NCBI RefSeq assembly: GCF_009857885.1
Contig: NZ_WWER01000005.1
Coordinates: forward strand, 326,269 to 390,268
Direction: 5' to 3'
Source: Pusillimonas sp. TS35
GTDB lineage: Bacteria > Pseudomonadota > Gammaproteobacteria > Burkholderiales > Burkholderiaceae_B
DNA: 64,000 bases
Position 1 is the first letter of the stretch. Each line of letters begins with the position of its first letter. Positions 18,067 through 26,609 of this stretch are shown here, in pieces. The position numbers were made by a program, and so were the translations under genes. Under the pieces are notes generated by a model. That model searched no databases. It was not told the DNA's origin and saw nothing but the letters and a program-made list of their open reading frames with translations.

Positions 18067-18220
18067 TTTCTTGCTCGACTAGGGTTCTTGCGTTGCCATT
18101 TTGGCGGCGGCATGCTTGGCTGCGGGGCCGGTTTTCCGGTTGCGTGGCTGGGTGTAGAAACCTGGCGGGCTGTCCCTTGCGGCATTCGCATGGCCGCAAG
18201 ACATCCACAAGGAGTGTTTT
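18067..18220 (+). promoter_or_regulatory. rpsF leader with hairpins, possible S6:S18 autoregulatory site
   Basis: The about 150-base leader contains a small CCGG-TTTT-CCGG hairpin near 18128. Immediately before the ribosome site AAGGAG (18209-18214) there is a perfect eight-pair stem CTTGCGGC / GCCGCAAG with a nine-base loop (18176-18200). In many bacteria the S6:S18 pair binds the rpsF leader and represses its own operon. The position fits, but I cannot confirm the specific loop motif. No gene is seen between folE2 and rpsF. Confidence 0.4.
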
Positions 18221-18601
18221 ATGCGTCACTACGAAGTAGTGTTTATCGTGCATCCCGATCAAAGCGAGCAAGTGCCCGCCATGATCGAGCGCTACCAATC
18301 CACCGTCACCGGTAACGGTGGCCAAGTGCATCGCCTCGAAGACTGGGGCCGCCGCCAGCTCGCCTATCCCATCCAGAAGCTGGTCAAGGCACACTACGTC
18401 TGCATGAACATCGAGTGCAGCCAGGCCGTGCTCGACGACCTCGAACACGCGTTCCGCTACAACGACGCCATTCTGCGTCACCTGGTCATCAAGACCAAGA
18501 AGGTCCAGACTGCACCTTCCGTCATGATGAAATCCGTCGAACGCGAAGAGGCACGCAAGGCCAGCGCCGACGCAGCCGCAGCCGCCAGCCAGACCGAGTG
18601 A
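18221..18601 (+). CDS. rpsF: 30S ribosomal protein S6
   Basis: A 126-residue small-subunit protein with the typical start [21 protein letters not shown] and the [19 protein letters not shown] and [19 protein letters not shown] segments. The Glu/Ala-rich tail (after about residue 100) is an extended, probably disordered C-terminus. It binds with S18 to the central domain of 16S rRNA. It is the first gene of rpsF-priB-rpsR-rplI, has a strong ribosome site, and is probably autoregulated through the leader. Confidence 0.97.
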   Translation: MRHYEVVFIVHPDQSEQVPAMIERYQSTVTGNGGQVHRLEDWGRRQLAYPIQKLVKAHYVCMNIECSQAVLDDLEHAFRYNDAILRHLVIKTKKVQTAPSVMMKSVEREEARKASADAAAAASQTE

Positions 18602-18624
18602 CCGGGCAGGGGCGCCACACACCC

Positions 18625-18942
18625 GTGAATCACCTGGCCTTGGCCGCCACCGCCCTCGAGGTGCAGCCGTTGCGGTACACGCCCGCAGGGGTGCCCGCCG
18701 TCGAGATGTTGCTGGGGCACGCCTCCGATGCACTCGAAGCGGGGCTGGTGCGCAAGGTAGAGTTCACTATCTCTGCCGTTGCGCTGGGCGATGTGGCGTT
18801 GCTGCTGGCTGATACCCCTCTGGGGGCAGCCATGTCGGTCGAAGGTTTTCTGGCGCCGGCGCGTAAAGGATCGGTCAAGCTGGTGCTGCATATACAGCAG
18901 GCCAACAGATCGTATCCGGGCGGCGCAAGCGTCGTGGTTTAG
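18625..18942 (+). CDS. priB: Primosomal replication protein N (PriB), GTG start
   Basis: A 105-residue single OB-fold protein that helps PriA restart stalled replication forks. It begins [19 protein letters not shown] with a GTG codon, and [19 protein letters not shown] and VLHIQQANR match betaproteobacterial PriB. Its place between rpsF and rpsR is diagnostic. The start is 23 bases after rpsF, with AGGGG a little upstream. The open frame back to 18415 lies in another frame of rpsF and is not real. Confidence 0.9.
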   Translation: MNHLALAATALEVQPLRYTPAGVPAVEMLLGHASDALEAGLVRKVEFTISAVALGDVALLLADTPLGAAMSVEGFLAPARKGSVKLVLHIQQANRSYPGGASVVV

Positions 18943-19056
18943 CGGGGTTATCCGCACATCATGCAACATGGGGCGCGCGCGCTACAGGCAATCCTGGCGC
19001 GAGGCGCATGAAATATACCGCTCGGGCATGGTCCCGGGCATGCAAAGAGGCACATC

Positions 19057-19329
19057 ATGGCTTACTTCAAGAAAAGCAAGGAAAAACGCAAATTCACGCA
19101 GCAGAACCCGCTGTTCAAGCGTCGCAAGTTCTGCCGTTTCACCGCCGCCGGCGTTGATGAAATCGACTACAAAGACCTGGACACGCTGCGCGACTTCATC
19201 CAGGAAAACGGCAAGATCATTCCTGCACGCCTGACCGGCACCAAGGCACACTACCAGCGTCAGCTCGACACCGCGATCAAACGCGCGCGCTTCCTGGCCC
19301 TGCTGCCTTACACCGACAACCACAACTAA
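19057..19329 (+). CDS. rpsR: 30S ribosomal protein S18
   Basis: A 90-residue basic protein. The conserved core [24 protein letters not shown] and the ending with [15 protein letters not shown] are typical of S18. The single Cys in the KFCRF segment is the residue that in many species can bind zinc with others, but only one is present here. It pairs with S6 in the platform of the 30S subunit. The ribosome site AAAGAGG lies upstream. It is the third gene of the rpsF operon. Confidence 0.97.
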   Translation: MAYFKKSKEKRKFTQQNPLFKRRKFCRFTAAGVDEIDYKDLDTLRDFIQENGKIIPARLTGTKAHYQRQLDTAIKRARFLALLPYTDNHN

Positions 19330-19345
19330 TCCGAGGCCTATCGTC

Positions 19346-19801
19346 ATGCAAGTCATTCTGCTCGAAAAAGTCGTGAATCTGGGCAACCTCGGTGACGTCG
19401 TCCGTGTGCGCGACGGCTACGCCCGCAACTACCTGATTCCCCAGAAAATCGCCCGCCGCGCCACTGATGCGGCCCTGAAAGAATTCGAAGCCCGCCGCGC
19501 CGAGCTCGAAAAGCTGCAGGCCGATAAGCTGGCTGCCGCGCAAGCCGTTGGTGAGAAACTCTCCGGCGTCTCGGTCTCCATCCAGCAAAAGGCTGGCGTC
19601 GACGGCCGCCTGTTCGGCTCGGTCACCACGATGGACATCGCCGCCGCGCTGCACAAGCAAGGCTTCGACACCATCGAGAAGGCCCAGGTTCGCCTGCCCG
19701 ATGGCCCCCTCAAGGCCATTGGCGAGTACCCGGTTCAGGTTGTCCTGCACGCAGATGTGGTGTCAGACATCAACATCGTGGTCGAAGGCGAAATCGCCTG
19801 A
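19346..19801 (+). CDS. rplI: 50S ribosomal protein L9
   Basis: A 151-residue large-subunit protein. It starts [19 protein letters not shown] and contains the L9 signature [16 protein letters not shown] (about residues 23-38), a long connecting helix rich in Glu/Lys/Ala (about 42-75) and a C-terminal globular domain ([20 protein letters not shown]). L9 binds 23S rRNA near the L1 stalk and helps keep the reading frame. It is the last gene of the rpsF operon; a strong terminator follows 65 bases on. Confidence 0.97.
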   Translation: MQVILLEKVVNLGNLGDVVRVRDGYARNYLIPQKIARRATDAALKEFEARRAELEKLQADKLAAAQAVGEKLSGVSVSIQQKAGVDGRLFGSVTTMDIAAALHKQGFDTIEKAQVRLPDGPLKAIGEYPVQVVLHADVVSDINIVVEGEIA

Positions 19802-19865
19802 TTCAATGCGCTGCAGGTTGCGTGGTACATTCATCCCCTGGATGTTTATATCGCGCTCCGCAGTG

Positions 19866-19891
19866 AAAAAGCCGGCGCAAGCCGGCTTTTT
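19866..19891 (+). terminator. Rho-independent terminator of the rpsF-rplI operon
   Basis: AAAAAGCCGGC and GCCGGCTTTTT pair perfectly around a GCAA tetraloop and are followed by CC then TTTT. It separates rplI from dnaB. The flanking A-run could make it work in both directions. Confidence 0.92.
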
Positions 19892-19971
19892 CCTTTTCGC
19901 CATTTTCAACCGCGCCGGCTGGCGCCGCGCGCACGCGGCCAGCCCGCCTCCGGAGCCTCGGCTTGGACAGC

Positions 19972-21339
19972 ATGAACACGAAAACCGATACGCAACTTGA
20001 TTATCTGCGTGTCCCGCCGCATTCGGTCGAGGCCGAGCAATCCGTGCTCGGTGGGTTGCTGCTGGACAACGCCGCGTTCGATCGCGTTACAGATCTCCTT
20101 GATGATGAAGACTTCTACCGTTACGACCACAAGCTGATCTGGCAACACATTGCGCGCCTGATCGGCCTGGCGCGTCCGGCTGACGTCGTCACTGTCCATG
20201 AGTCATTGGCCAGCGCCGGAAAATCCGACGACGTGGGCGGTTTGGCCTACCTGAATGCCTTGGCCCACAACACGCCATCCGCGGCTAACATCCGCCGCTA
20301 CGCCGAAATCGTGCGTGAGCGTTCCATGCTGCGCAAGCTGGTCACCGTTGCCGACGAAATTGCCGCGGGCGCGTTCAATCCCCAGGGTAAAGAGGCCAGG
20401 CAACTGGTCGACGAGGCAGAGTCGCGGGTATTCCAGATCGCCCAGGAAGGGGCCAAGGGCTCGGCGGGCTTCCAGGATATCCAGCCTCTACTGAGCCAGG
20501 TGGTCGAACGTATCGACGAACTCTACCATCGCGAAGGCGACTCCGACATCACAGGTGTGCCCACGGGTTTCACTGATTTGGATCGCATGACCTCCGGCCT
20601 GCAGCCGGGCGATCTGATTATCGTGGCCGGCCGTCCGTCCATGGGTAAAACCTCGTTTTCCATGAACATCGGCGAACATGTCGCGATCGAACAAGGGCTG
20701 CCGGTTGCGGTATTTTCGATGGAAATGGGGGCGGTGCAGTTGGCCATGCGTATGGTCGGCTCCGTGGGCATGCTGGACCAGCACCGCATGCGTACAGGTA
20801 AGCTCACGGCCGACGATTGGCCGCGCTTGACCCATGCCGTGCAGCAGGTGCAGGAGGCGCAGATCTATATCGATGAAACGCCTGCGCTCACATCCATGGA
20901 AGTGCGTGCGCGGTCGCGGCGGCTGGCGCGTCAGTGCGGCCAGTTGGGGTTGATCATCATCGATTACCTGCAGTTGATGTCGGGCAATTCGGGTGGCGAA
21001 AACCGTGCGGCGGAAGTGTCCGAAATCAGCCGCTCGCTCAAAGGCCTGGCTAAAGAACTCAACTGCCCGCTCATTGCGCTGTCGCAGTTGAACCGTAGCC
21101 TGGAGCAACGCCCCAACAAGCGGCCGGTGATGAGCGACCTGCGCGAATCGGGCGCCATCGAGCAGGATGCCGACCTGATTCTATTCATTTACCGCGACGA
21201 AGTGTACAACCCCGAATCGGCCGACAAAGGCTCAGCCGAGATCATTATTGCCAAGCAGCGTAACGGCCCCATCGGCACAGTGCGCCTGACCTTCCAGGGC
21301 GCCAGCACGCGCTTCCTCAACTATACGTCGGCGATCTAG
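19972..21339 (+). CDS. dnaB: Replicative DNA helicase DnaB
   Basis: A 455-residue hexameric helicase that unwinds DNA ahead of the replisome. The N-terminal domain opens with VPPHSVEAEQSVLGGLLLDN. The C-terminal RecA-like motor has Walker A GRPSMGKTSFSMN (about residue 223), Walker B LGLIIIDYLQLMSG and the arginine-containing SDLRESGAIEQDADLI. The ATG at 19972 is chosen over a TTG three codons upstream. It follows rplI after a terminator, so it has its own promoter in the 170-base gap. No intein interrupts it. Confidence 0.97.
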   Translation: MNTKTDTQLDYLRVPPHSVEAEQSVLGGLLLDNAAFDRVTDLLDDEDFYRYDHKLIWQHIARLIGLARPADVVTVHESLASAGKSDDVGGLAYLNALAHNTPSAANIRRYAEIVRERSMLRKLVTVADEIAAGAFNPQGKEARQLVDEAESRVFQIAQEGAKGSAGFQDIQPLLSQVVERIDELYHREGDSDITGVPTGFTDLDRMTSGLQPGDLIIVAGRPSMGKTSFSMNIGEHVAIEQGLPVAVFSMEMGAVQLAMRMVGSVGMLDQHRMRTGKLTADDWPRLTHAVQQVQEAQIYIDETPALTSMEVRARSRRLARQCGQLGLIIIDYLQLMSGNSGGENRAAEVSEISRSLKGLAKELNCPLIALSQLNRSLEQRPNKRPVMSDLRESGAIEQDADLILFIYRDEVYNPESADKGSAEIIIAKQRNGPIGTVRLTFQGASTRFLNYTSAI

Positions 21340-21455
21340 GCCGGTTTATGCCCCGTGAGGCGCCAATGGCGAAGACGCCCCCGGCGCGGCCCTGCGGTCG
21401 CACAGCGGTGGCGCAGCCATGGCCCCATAGTGGCGCAGTGGTGGCCAGTGCGTCG

Positions 21456-22466
21456 TCAGTTTGACGCATCGCCCGCGGTTGTCATGGCCAGCGCCATGTT
21501 GTAGGCGGCGCGCAGCGAAGCGGGGTCGGCAATGCCTTGCCCCGCAATATCGAAGGCGGTGCCGTGATCGACGCTGGTGCGCACGAATGGCAGGCCCACG
21601 GTGACATTCACACCTTCGTCTATCCCCATGTATTTCACCGGTATCAGGCCTTGGTCGTGATACTGGGCCACCACAATGTCGAACTCGCCTTTGCGAGCGC
21701 GCATGAAAATGGTGTCACCCGGCCAAGGGCCGCTGGCCGCAATGCCTTCTTCGCGCGCCTGTGTAATGGCGGGTGCGATGATGTCGATATCTTCCCGCCC
21801 GAAGCGGCCGCCTTCGCCCGCATGGGGGTTCAGGCCCGCTACGGCCACGCGTGGGGACGCTATGCCCGCCAGCCTGCAGGCCTGATGCGCCAGGCGGATC
21901 GTACGAAGCTCAGCCTCTGGCGTGATCAACCGGCTCACGTCGTTCAGGGCGACGTGGATGGTAACCAGGATGACGCGTAATTCCTGGTTGGCAAGCATCA
22001 TGGCGTAGTCGTGGGTGCCCGTTCGCTCGGCCAGGATCTCGGTATGGCCGGGGTAGTCGGCACCGCCGGCCTGCATGGTTTTTTTATTGAGCGGCGCCGT
22101 GACGATGGCGCGCAGGCGGCCGGTCAGCGCATCGTCGATGGCATGGCACAGGTACTCGTAGGCGCCACGGCCTGCCAGGGGGCTGGGCTGCCCAGGCGGG
22201 AGATCCGGCGGCAGCGCCTGCCAGCGATTGAGCACGGGGATTACACCCTGCACGCCGGTTGCAAGCGGCGCGTCGCTGATGATTTCAACACGCAGCCTGT
22301 CGTCCATGCCCAGGCGGGAGATCGTGGCGTCCAGGATGCCCGCGTCGCCATAGACCAAGGCAGGGTGGGGCAGGCCCGCGGCAAAGAGCTTGACAATGAG
22401 TTCAGGCCCAATGCCCGCCGCATCGCCCATGGTAAACCCAATGGGCGGAGAAGATGCAGCATTCAT
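21456..22466 (-). CDS. pdxA: 4-hydroxythreonine-4-phosphate dehydrogenase PdxA (or PdxA2-type)
   Basis: A 336-residue NAD-dependent metal enzyme. The expected metal-binding His are in GGADYPGHTEILAE, VTIHVALNDVSR and VAQYHDQGLIPVK; MGDAAGIGPE near the start is the family opening. PdxA oxidises 4-phosphohydroxy-threonine for pyridoxal phosphate synthesis. Paralogues (PdxA2) act on related threonate phosphates in sugar-acid catabolism, and I cannot separate the two with certainty by eye. The start at 22466 has GGAGTG at the right distance. It is a single gene, not beside ksgA as is common, which leaves the PdxA2 option open. Confidence 0.82.
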   Translation of the reverse strand: MNAASSPPIGFTMGDAAGIGPELIVKLFAAGLPHPALVYGDAGILDATISRLGMDDRLRVEIISDAPLATGVQGVIPVLNRWQALPPDLPPGQPSPLAGRGAYEYLCHAIDDALTGRLRAIVTAPLNKKTMQAGGADYPGHTEILAERTGTHDYAMMLANQELRVILVTIHVALNDVSRLITPEAELRTIRLAHQACRLAGIASPRVAVAGLNPHAGEGGRFGREDIDIIAPAITQAREEGIAASGPWPGDTIFMRARKGEFDIVVAQYHDQGLIPVKYMGIDEGVNVTVGLPFVRTSVDHGTAFDIAGQGIADPASLRAAYNMALAMTTAGDASN

Positions 22467-22580
22467 GTTGGCACTCCCGAGTAGAGGTGGCTGGGCCGTT
22501 CCGCGCGGCTTCGTGCCGGAATCATGCATGAGTATGCGCCAGCCTGGCCATCAAGGCCCGGTTGGCGCATTGTGCATGGT

Positions 22581-24287
22581 TTACAGCGCTTCGCTGGCGT
22601 AGTCGGCCAGGCGCGAGCGCTCGCCGCGCTGCAGGGTGATGTGACCCGCGTGCGGCCAGCCCTTGAAACGGTCGACCACGTAGGTAAGGCCCGAGCTGCC
22701 CTCTGTGAGATAGGGGGTGTCGATTTGGGCGATATTGCCCAGACAGACGATCTTGGTGCCCGGCCCCGCACGCGTCACCAGGGTTTTCATCTGTTTGGGC
22801 GTCAGGTTCTGGGCCTCATCGATGATCAGGAACTTGTTGAGAAAGGTGCGGCCGCGCATGAAGTTCAGGGATTTCACCTTGATGCGCGAGCGGATCAATT
22901 CCATGGTGGAGTTCTTGGACCAGTCTTGGCCGCCCAGGTCGCTGGCCGCGCCCGAGCCCGCACCCAGGTGCAGCACCTCGAGATTGTCTTCCAGCGCGCC
23001 CATCCAGGGCAGCATTTTCTCTTCTTCGGTGCCCGGCAGAAAGCCAATATCGTCGCCCACCGGCACTGTGGCCCGGGTAATGATGATTTCGTTGTAGCGC
23101 TTGGTTTCGAGGGTTTGCGTCAGCCCTGCCGCCAGTGCCAGCAATGTCTTGCCCGTACCCGCCTGCCCCAGCAGCGAGACAAAATCGCATTCGGGGTTCA
23201 TGAGCAGGTTGAGGGCGAAGTTTTGTTCGCGGTTGCGGGCGGTGACGCCCCAGACATTGTTCTTGCCGTGGCTGTAGTCGCGCAGCGTGGCCAGTACAGC
23301 ACTCTTGCCTGAGACTTCCTTGACTTGTGCCTGCATGGGCATTTCGCCATCGAAGTAGACGAATTCATTGACAATGAATTCGCTGCACAGCGGTCCCTTG
23401 ATGCGGTAGTAGGTCGTGCCGCCTTGTTGCCAAGACTCGACATCCTTGCCATGCTTGTTCCAGAAGTTGTCGGGCAGCGGCATGACACCGTCGTAGAGCA
23501 GATCGGAGTCGTCGAGGACGTGGTCGTTGAGGTAGTCTTCGGCCGGCAAGCCCAGTGCGCGGGCCTTCAGGCGCATGTTGATGTCTTTGGACACCAAGAT
23601 GACTTCGCGTTTTGGGTACACCGTCTGCAGGGCGCGCACCACCATCAGGATGGCGTTGTCGGCCTTGCCCAATGGCAGCTCGACCGGCAGCTTGGAGTGC
23701 AGCGCAGTGGTCTGGAAATGGATCTTGCCCAGTGCTTCCTGGTTGCCCAAGGTGTCGAGCTCGGCACCCTTTTCTAAATCATTGCAGCCTTCGACCAAGC
23801 CGTCGAGATAGCGGCTGACCTGGCGTGCGTTGCGCGCGACCTCGGACATCCCCTTCTTTTGGTGATCGAGTTCTTCGAGCACCATCATAGGCAGGAAGAC
23901 GTCGTGCTCTTCGAACTTGAAGAGGGAGTTGGAGTCGTGCAGCAACACATTGGTGTCGAGAACGAACAGCTTGCGCTGGTCTGCGTGCAGGCGGGGTTTA
24001 CGGCCGGCTGCCACGCGCGTGGCCGGCACGACGGCAAGCGCGGGCGGCACATCGGGCACTGCCGGCATGGCTGCCTTGGTGATGTCTGGTGCTGGCTTGC
24101 TGGACGGTTCGGCGCGCTTGCGCTGAGTGGCGCCCGCGCGGGGCGCGGCGGCGCGCGACACCGGCTTGTCGGCGCTTGCCGTCGCGGCAGGCGCCGCAGG
24201 GGCAATGGCGGTGACGACTGCGTCTTGAGTCAGCTTGTGTGCGGAAACCGTGGCACCCATGCGTGTAGGCAGCTTGGGTAAGGGCAT
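22581..24287 (-). CDS. PIN domain-PhoH ATPase fusion (PhoH2/YlaK type)
   Basis: A 568-residue protein. The first about 95 residues are Ala/Pro-rich and probably disordered. A PIN ribonuclease domain follows (KLFVLDTNVLLHDSNSLF, then VLEELDHQKKG and a later VSKDINMRLKA). The C-terminal PhoH ATPase has Walker A LGQAGTGKTLLALA and Walker B FLIIDEAQNLTPKQ. Proteins of this design are RNA helicase-nucleases in studied cases. A good ribosome site (AGGAG) precedes the start. It is followed on the same strand by pdxA after about 115 bases. The link to phosphate implied by the name PhoH is not established for this type. Confidence 0.9.
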   Translation of the reverse strand: MPLPKLPTRMGATVSAHKLTQDAVVTAIAPAAPAATASADKPVSRAAAPRAGATQRKRAEPSSKPAPDITKAAMPAVPDVPPALAVVPATRVAAGRKPRLHADQRKLFVLDTNVLLHDSNSLFKFEEHDVFLPMMVLEELDHQKKGMSEVARNARQVSRYLDGLVEGCNDLEKGAELDTLGNQEALGKIHFQTTALHSKLPVELPLGKADNAILMVVRALQTVYPKREVILVSKDINMRLKARALGLPAEDYLNDHVLDDSDLLYDGVMPLPDNFWNKHGKDVESWQQGGTTYYRIKGPLCSEFIVNEFVYFDGEMPMQAQVKEVSGKSAVLATLRDYSHGKNNVWGVTARNREQNFALNLLMNPECDFVSLLGQAGTGKTLLALAAGLTQTLETKRYNEIIITRATVPVGDDIGFLPGTEEEKMLPWMGALEDNLEVLHLGAGSGAASDLGGQDWSKNSTMELIRSRIKVKSLNFMRGRTFLNKFLIIDEAQNLTPKQMKTLVTRAGPGTKIVCLGNIAQIDTPYLTEGSSGLTYVVDRFKGWPHAGHITLQRGERSRLADYASEAL

Positions 24288-24339
24288 GGCGGGCTTGCTC
24301 CTGGTGTGGGGGGGCGAATCGGTGCGTTATGGCGAGGGT

Positions 24340-24807
24340 TCAGGTGTGTTCCTGCACGGCCTGCAGTACTTCGTCGGCATGCCCGGGCACGCGCACACCG
24401 CGCCATTCGCGCAGCAGCACACCATCGGTGCCGATCAGGAACGTGCTGCGTTCGATGCCGCGCACTTGCTTGCCGTACATATTCTTCATCTTCATGACGC
24501 CGAAGAGCTCGCACAGTGTTTCGTCGGGATCGGAAATCAGCGGAAAAGGCAGCGCCTGCTTTTCGGTGAAGCCCGAATGCGACTTGAGCGAGTCGCGCGA
24601 GATGCCGATGACCTGGCAGCCAGCGTCGACGAACTGCTGGTACAGGTCGCGGAAATCCTGGGCTTCGGTGGTGCAGCCCGGTGTATTGTCTTTGGGGTAA
24701 AAGTACAGCACCGCCTTATGGCCTTTCAGGCAGTTCAGGCTGGTTTCGCCTTGGGTGCTGGCAGCGGAAAAAGCGGGAACGGGCTTGCCAACGGCAATCT
24801 GGCTCAT
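24340..24807 (-). CDS. bcp: Peroxiredoxin, BCP/PrxQ type
   Basis: A 155-residue thiol peroxidase that reduces peroxides and organic hydroperoxides in the cytoplasm. The peroxidatic Cys is C45 in DNTPGCTTEAQDFRD. The resolving Cys found five residues later in E. coli BCP is Gln here, so it must use another Cys (26, 64 and one near 98 are available) or an outside thiol. An AGGAGG ribosome site precedes it, and the start overlaps the stop of the upstream Mth938-domain gene by four bases (ATGA). Both genes are therefore probably translated together. Confidence 0.92.
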   Translation of the reverse strand: MSQIAVGKPVPAFSAASTQGETSLNCLKGHKAVLYFYPKDNTPGCTTEAQDFRDLYQQFVDAGCQVIGISRDSLKSHSGFTEKQALPFPLISDPDETLCELFGVMKMKNMYGKQVRGIERSTFLIGTDGVLLREWRGVRVPGHADEVLQAVQEHT

Positions 24808-25253
24808 GCGGCCTCCTTCTGGGGGAGCAGGGCGAGGACGACGCGTCGTCCTTCGGACATCAAGATGTTATATGTTCTGGCAGCCGCCTGCGTGCTCATG
24901 ACTTCGATGCCTATGCCGGCGCGCAACAGCGGGCGCGTGACATCGGCGGACAGCAAATGCTGCCGCGCACCCGTGCCGATCAGTACGACTTCGGGGGCGT
25001 TGTCGGGCCTGGCGGGTGCGGCGTCGCCATCGAGAAAAGCCATAGGGTCGTTCTTGGGCGCCTCGAGACCGGCGATCTGGCGCAATGCCTCGACGGTGAT
25101 GTCGGCGGGCTGCAGGACGTTCCAGTCGTGGATGTCGCCCTCTGGCGCGAAATACACCGGATGGCGGTACGGCACTTTGTTGATTTCGATGTAGTCCGAC
25201 CCATAGGCGGTCACGGTGTTGAAGGCGGAATTGGATTCGCGTTGAAGTTGCAC
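24804..25253 (-). CDS. Mth938-domain (DUF498) protein
   Basis: A 149-residue small alpha/beta protein of the Mth938-like family, related to NDUFAF3; its bacterial role is not established. Typical segments are GSDYIEINKVPYRHPVYFAP, PEVVLIGTGARQHLL and GIGIEVMSTQAAARTYNIL. A GTG at 25253 is preferred as start because AGGAG lies five bases upstream; an ATG at 25271 would place that ribosome site inside the coding region. It is translationally coupled to the peroxiredoxin gene. Confidence 0.8.
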   Translation of the reverse strand: MQLQRESNSAFNTVTAYGSDYIEINKVPYRHPVYFAPEGDIHDWNVLQPADITVEALRQIAGLEAPKNDPMAFLDGDAAPARPDNAPEVVLIGTGARQHLLSADVTRPLLRAGIGIEVMSTQAAARTYNILMSEGRRVVLALLPQKEAA

Positions 25254-25418
25254 GTGATCTCCTGAAATCATGTTCGATCATAGCGCAAACGGCTGTTGCC
25301 AGATCGCGATTTCCTGTTTTTTTTGAATGCATTAAACTTAACGATTCCGCCGGGTTTACCCTTGCATTGTCCCGATATCATCCCGACACCATCCCGTTTT
25401 GCCATCCCCAGGATCATC

Positions 25419-26606
25419 ATGACAAGCTTTCCGCGCATCGAGCGCCTGCCACCTTATGTTTTCAACATTACCGGTGAGCTCAAGATGGCCGCCAGGCGGC
25501 GCGGCGAGGATATCATCGACATGTCGATGGGCAACCCAGACGGGCCCACGCCGCGCCACATTGTCGACAAGCTAGTCGAAGCCGCGTCACGGCCCAATAC
25601 ACACGGTTATTCCGTATCCAAGGGCATCCCGCGCCTGCGCAAGGCCATTTCGGGCTGGTACGAGCGCCGCTACAACGTGCAGATCGATCCCGACTCTGAA
25701 GCGATCGTCACAATAGGCTCCAAGGAAGGCCTGGCGCACCTTATGCTTGCCACGCTCGATCGCGGCGACACGGTGCTGGTGCCCAATCCCAGCTACCCCA
25801 TCCACATCTACGGCGCCGTCATCGCCGGGGCCAATATCCGTTCCGTGCCCATGACGCCCGGGCTCGACTTTTTCGAAGAGATCGAACGCGCAGTGCGCGA
25901 GGCCATTCCCAAGCCCAAGATGATGATTCTGGGCTTCCCCAGCAACCCCACCGCGCAGTGTGTCGATCTTTCCTTTTTCGAGCGCATTATTGCGCTGGCG
26001 CGCGAGCACAACATTCTGGTGGTGCACGATCTCGCCTATGCCGACATCTGTTTCGACGGCTACGTGGCGCCGTCCATCATGCAGGTCGAGGGCGCACGCG
26101 ATGTGGCGGTCGAGTTCTTCACCATGAGCAAGAGCTACAACATGGCCGGCTGGCGCGTCGGCTTCATGGTGGGCAATCAGCAATTGGTCAATGCGCTGGC
26201 GCGCATCAAAAGCTACCACGACTACGGCACGTTCACGCCTATTCAGGTGGCGTCCATCGCGGCCCTCGAAGGCCCGCAAGACTGCGTCGCGCAAGTCGTC
26301 GAGCAATACCGCAGCCGCCGCGATGTGCTGGCCAAGGGCCTGCATGAGGCGGGCTGGATGGTTGATATCCCCAAGGCATCCATGTATATCTGGGCCAAGA
26401 TCCCCGAGGCATACCGCCAGATGGGTTCGCTTGAGTTTTCCAAGCGCCTGCTGGCCGACGCCAAGGTTGCTGTATCGCCCGGCATTGGCTTCGGCGATTA
26501 CGGCGACGACTACGTGCGTTTCGCACTGATTGAAAACGAGCAGCGCACACGCCAAGCGGTGCGCGGCATCAAAGAAATGTTCCGCAAAGACGGTTTGGGT
26601 AACTAA
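25419..26606 (+). CDS. alaC: Alanine transaminase AlaC-type aminotransferase
   Basis: A 395-residue class I/II PLP aminotransferase. The Schiff-base Lys is in [16 protein letters not shown] (about residue 233), with [14 protein letters not shown] and the phosphate/carboxylate-binding Arg near the end ([11 protein letters not shown]). AlaC moves an amino group between glutamate and pyruvate. Directly upstream of hom and thrC, with three bases to hom, it is the usual betaproteobacterial arrangement. The start at 25419 gives the family N-terminus [15 protein letters not shown]; a longer frame to 25296 does not. Closely related enzymes accept valine or aspartate-family substrates, so specificity is inferred. 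Confidence 0.88.
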   Translation: MTSFPRIERLPPYVFNITGELKMAARRRGEDIIDMSMGNPDGPTPRHIVDKLVEAASRPNTHGYSVSKGIPRLRKAISGWYERRYNVQIDPDSEAIVTIGSKEGLAHLMLATLDRGDTVLVPNPSYPIHIYGAVIAGANIRSVPMTPGLDFFEEIERAVREAIPKPKMMILGFPSNPTAQCVDLSFFERIIALAREHNILVVHDLAYADICFDGYVAPSIMQVEGARDVAVEFFTMSKSYNMAGWRVGFMVGNQQLVNALARIKSYHDYGTFTPIQVASIAALEGPQDCVAQVVEQYRSRRDVLAKGLHEAGWMVDIPKASMYIWAKIPEAYRQMGSLEFSKRLLADAKVAVSPGIGFGDYGDDYVRFALIENEQRTRQAVRGIKEMFRKDGLGN

Positions 26607-26609
26607 TAG

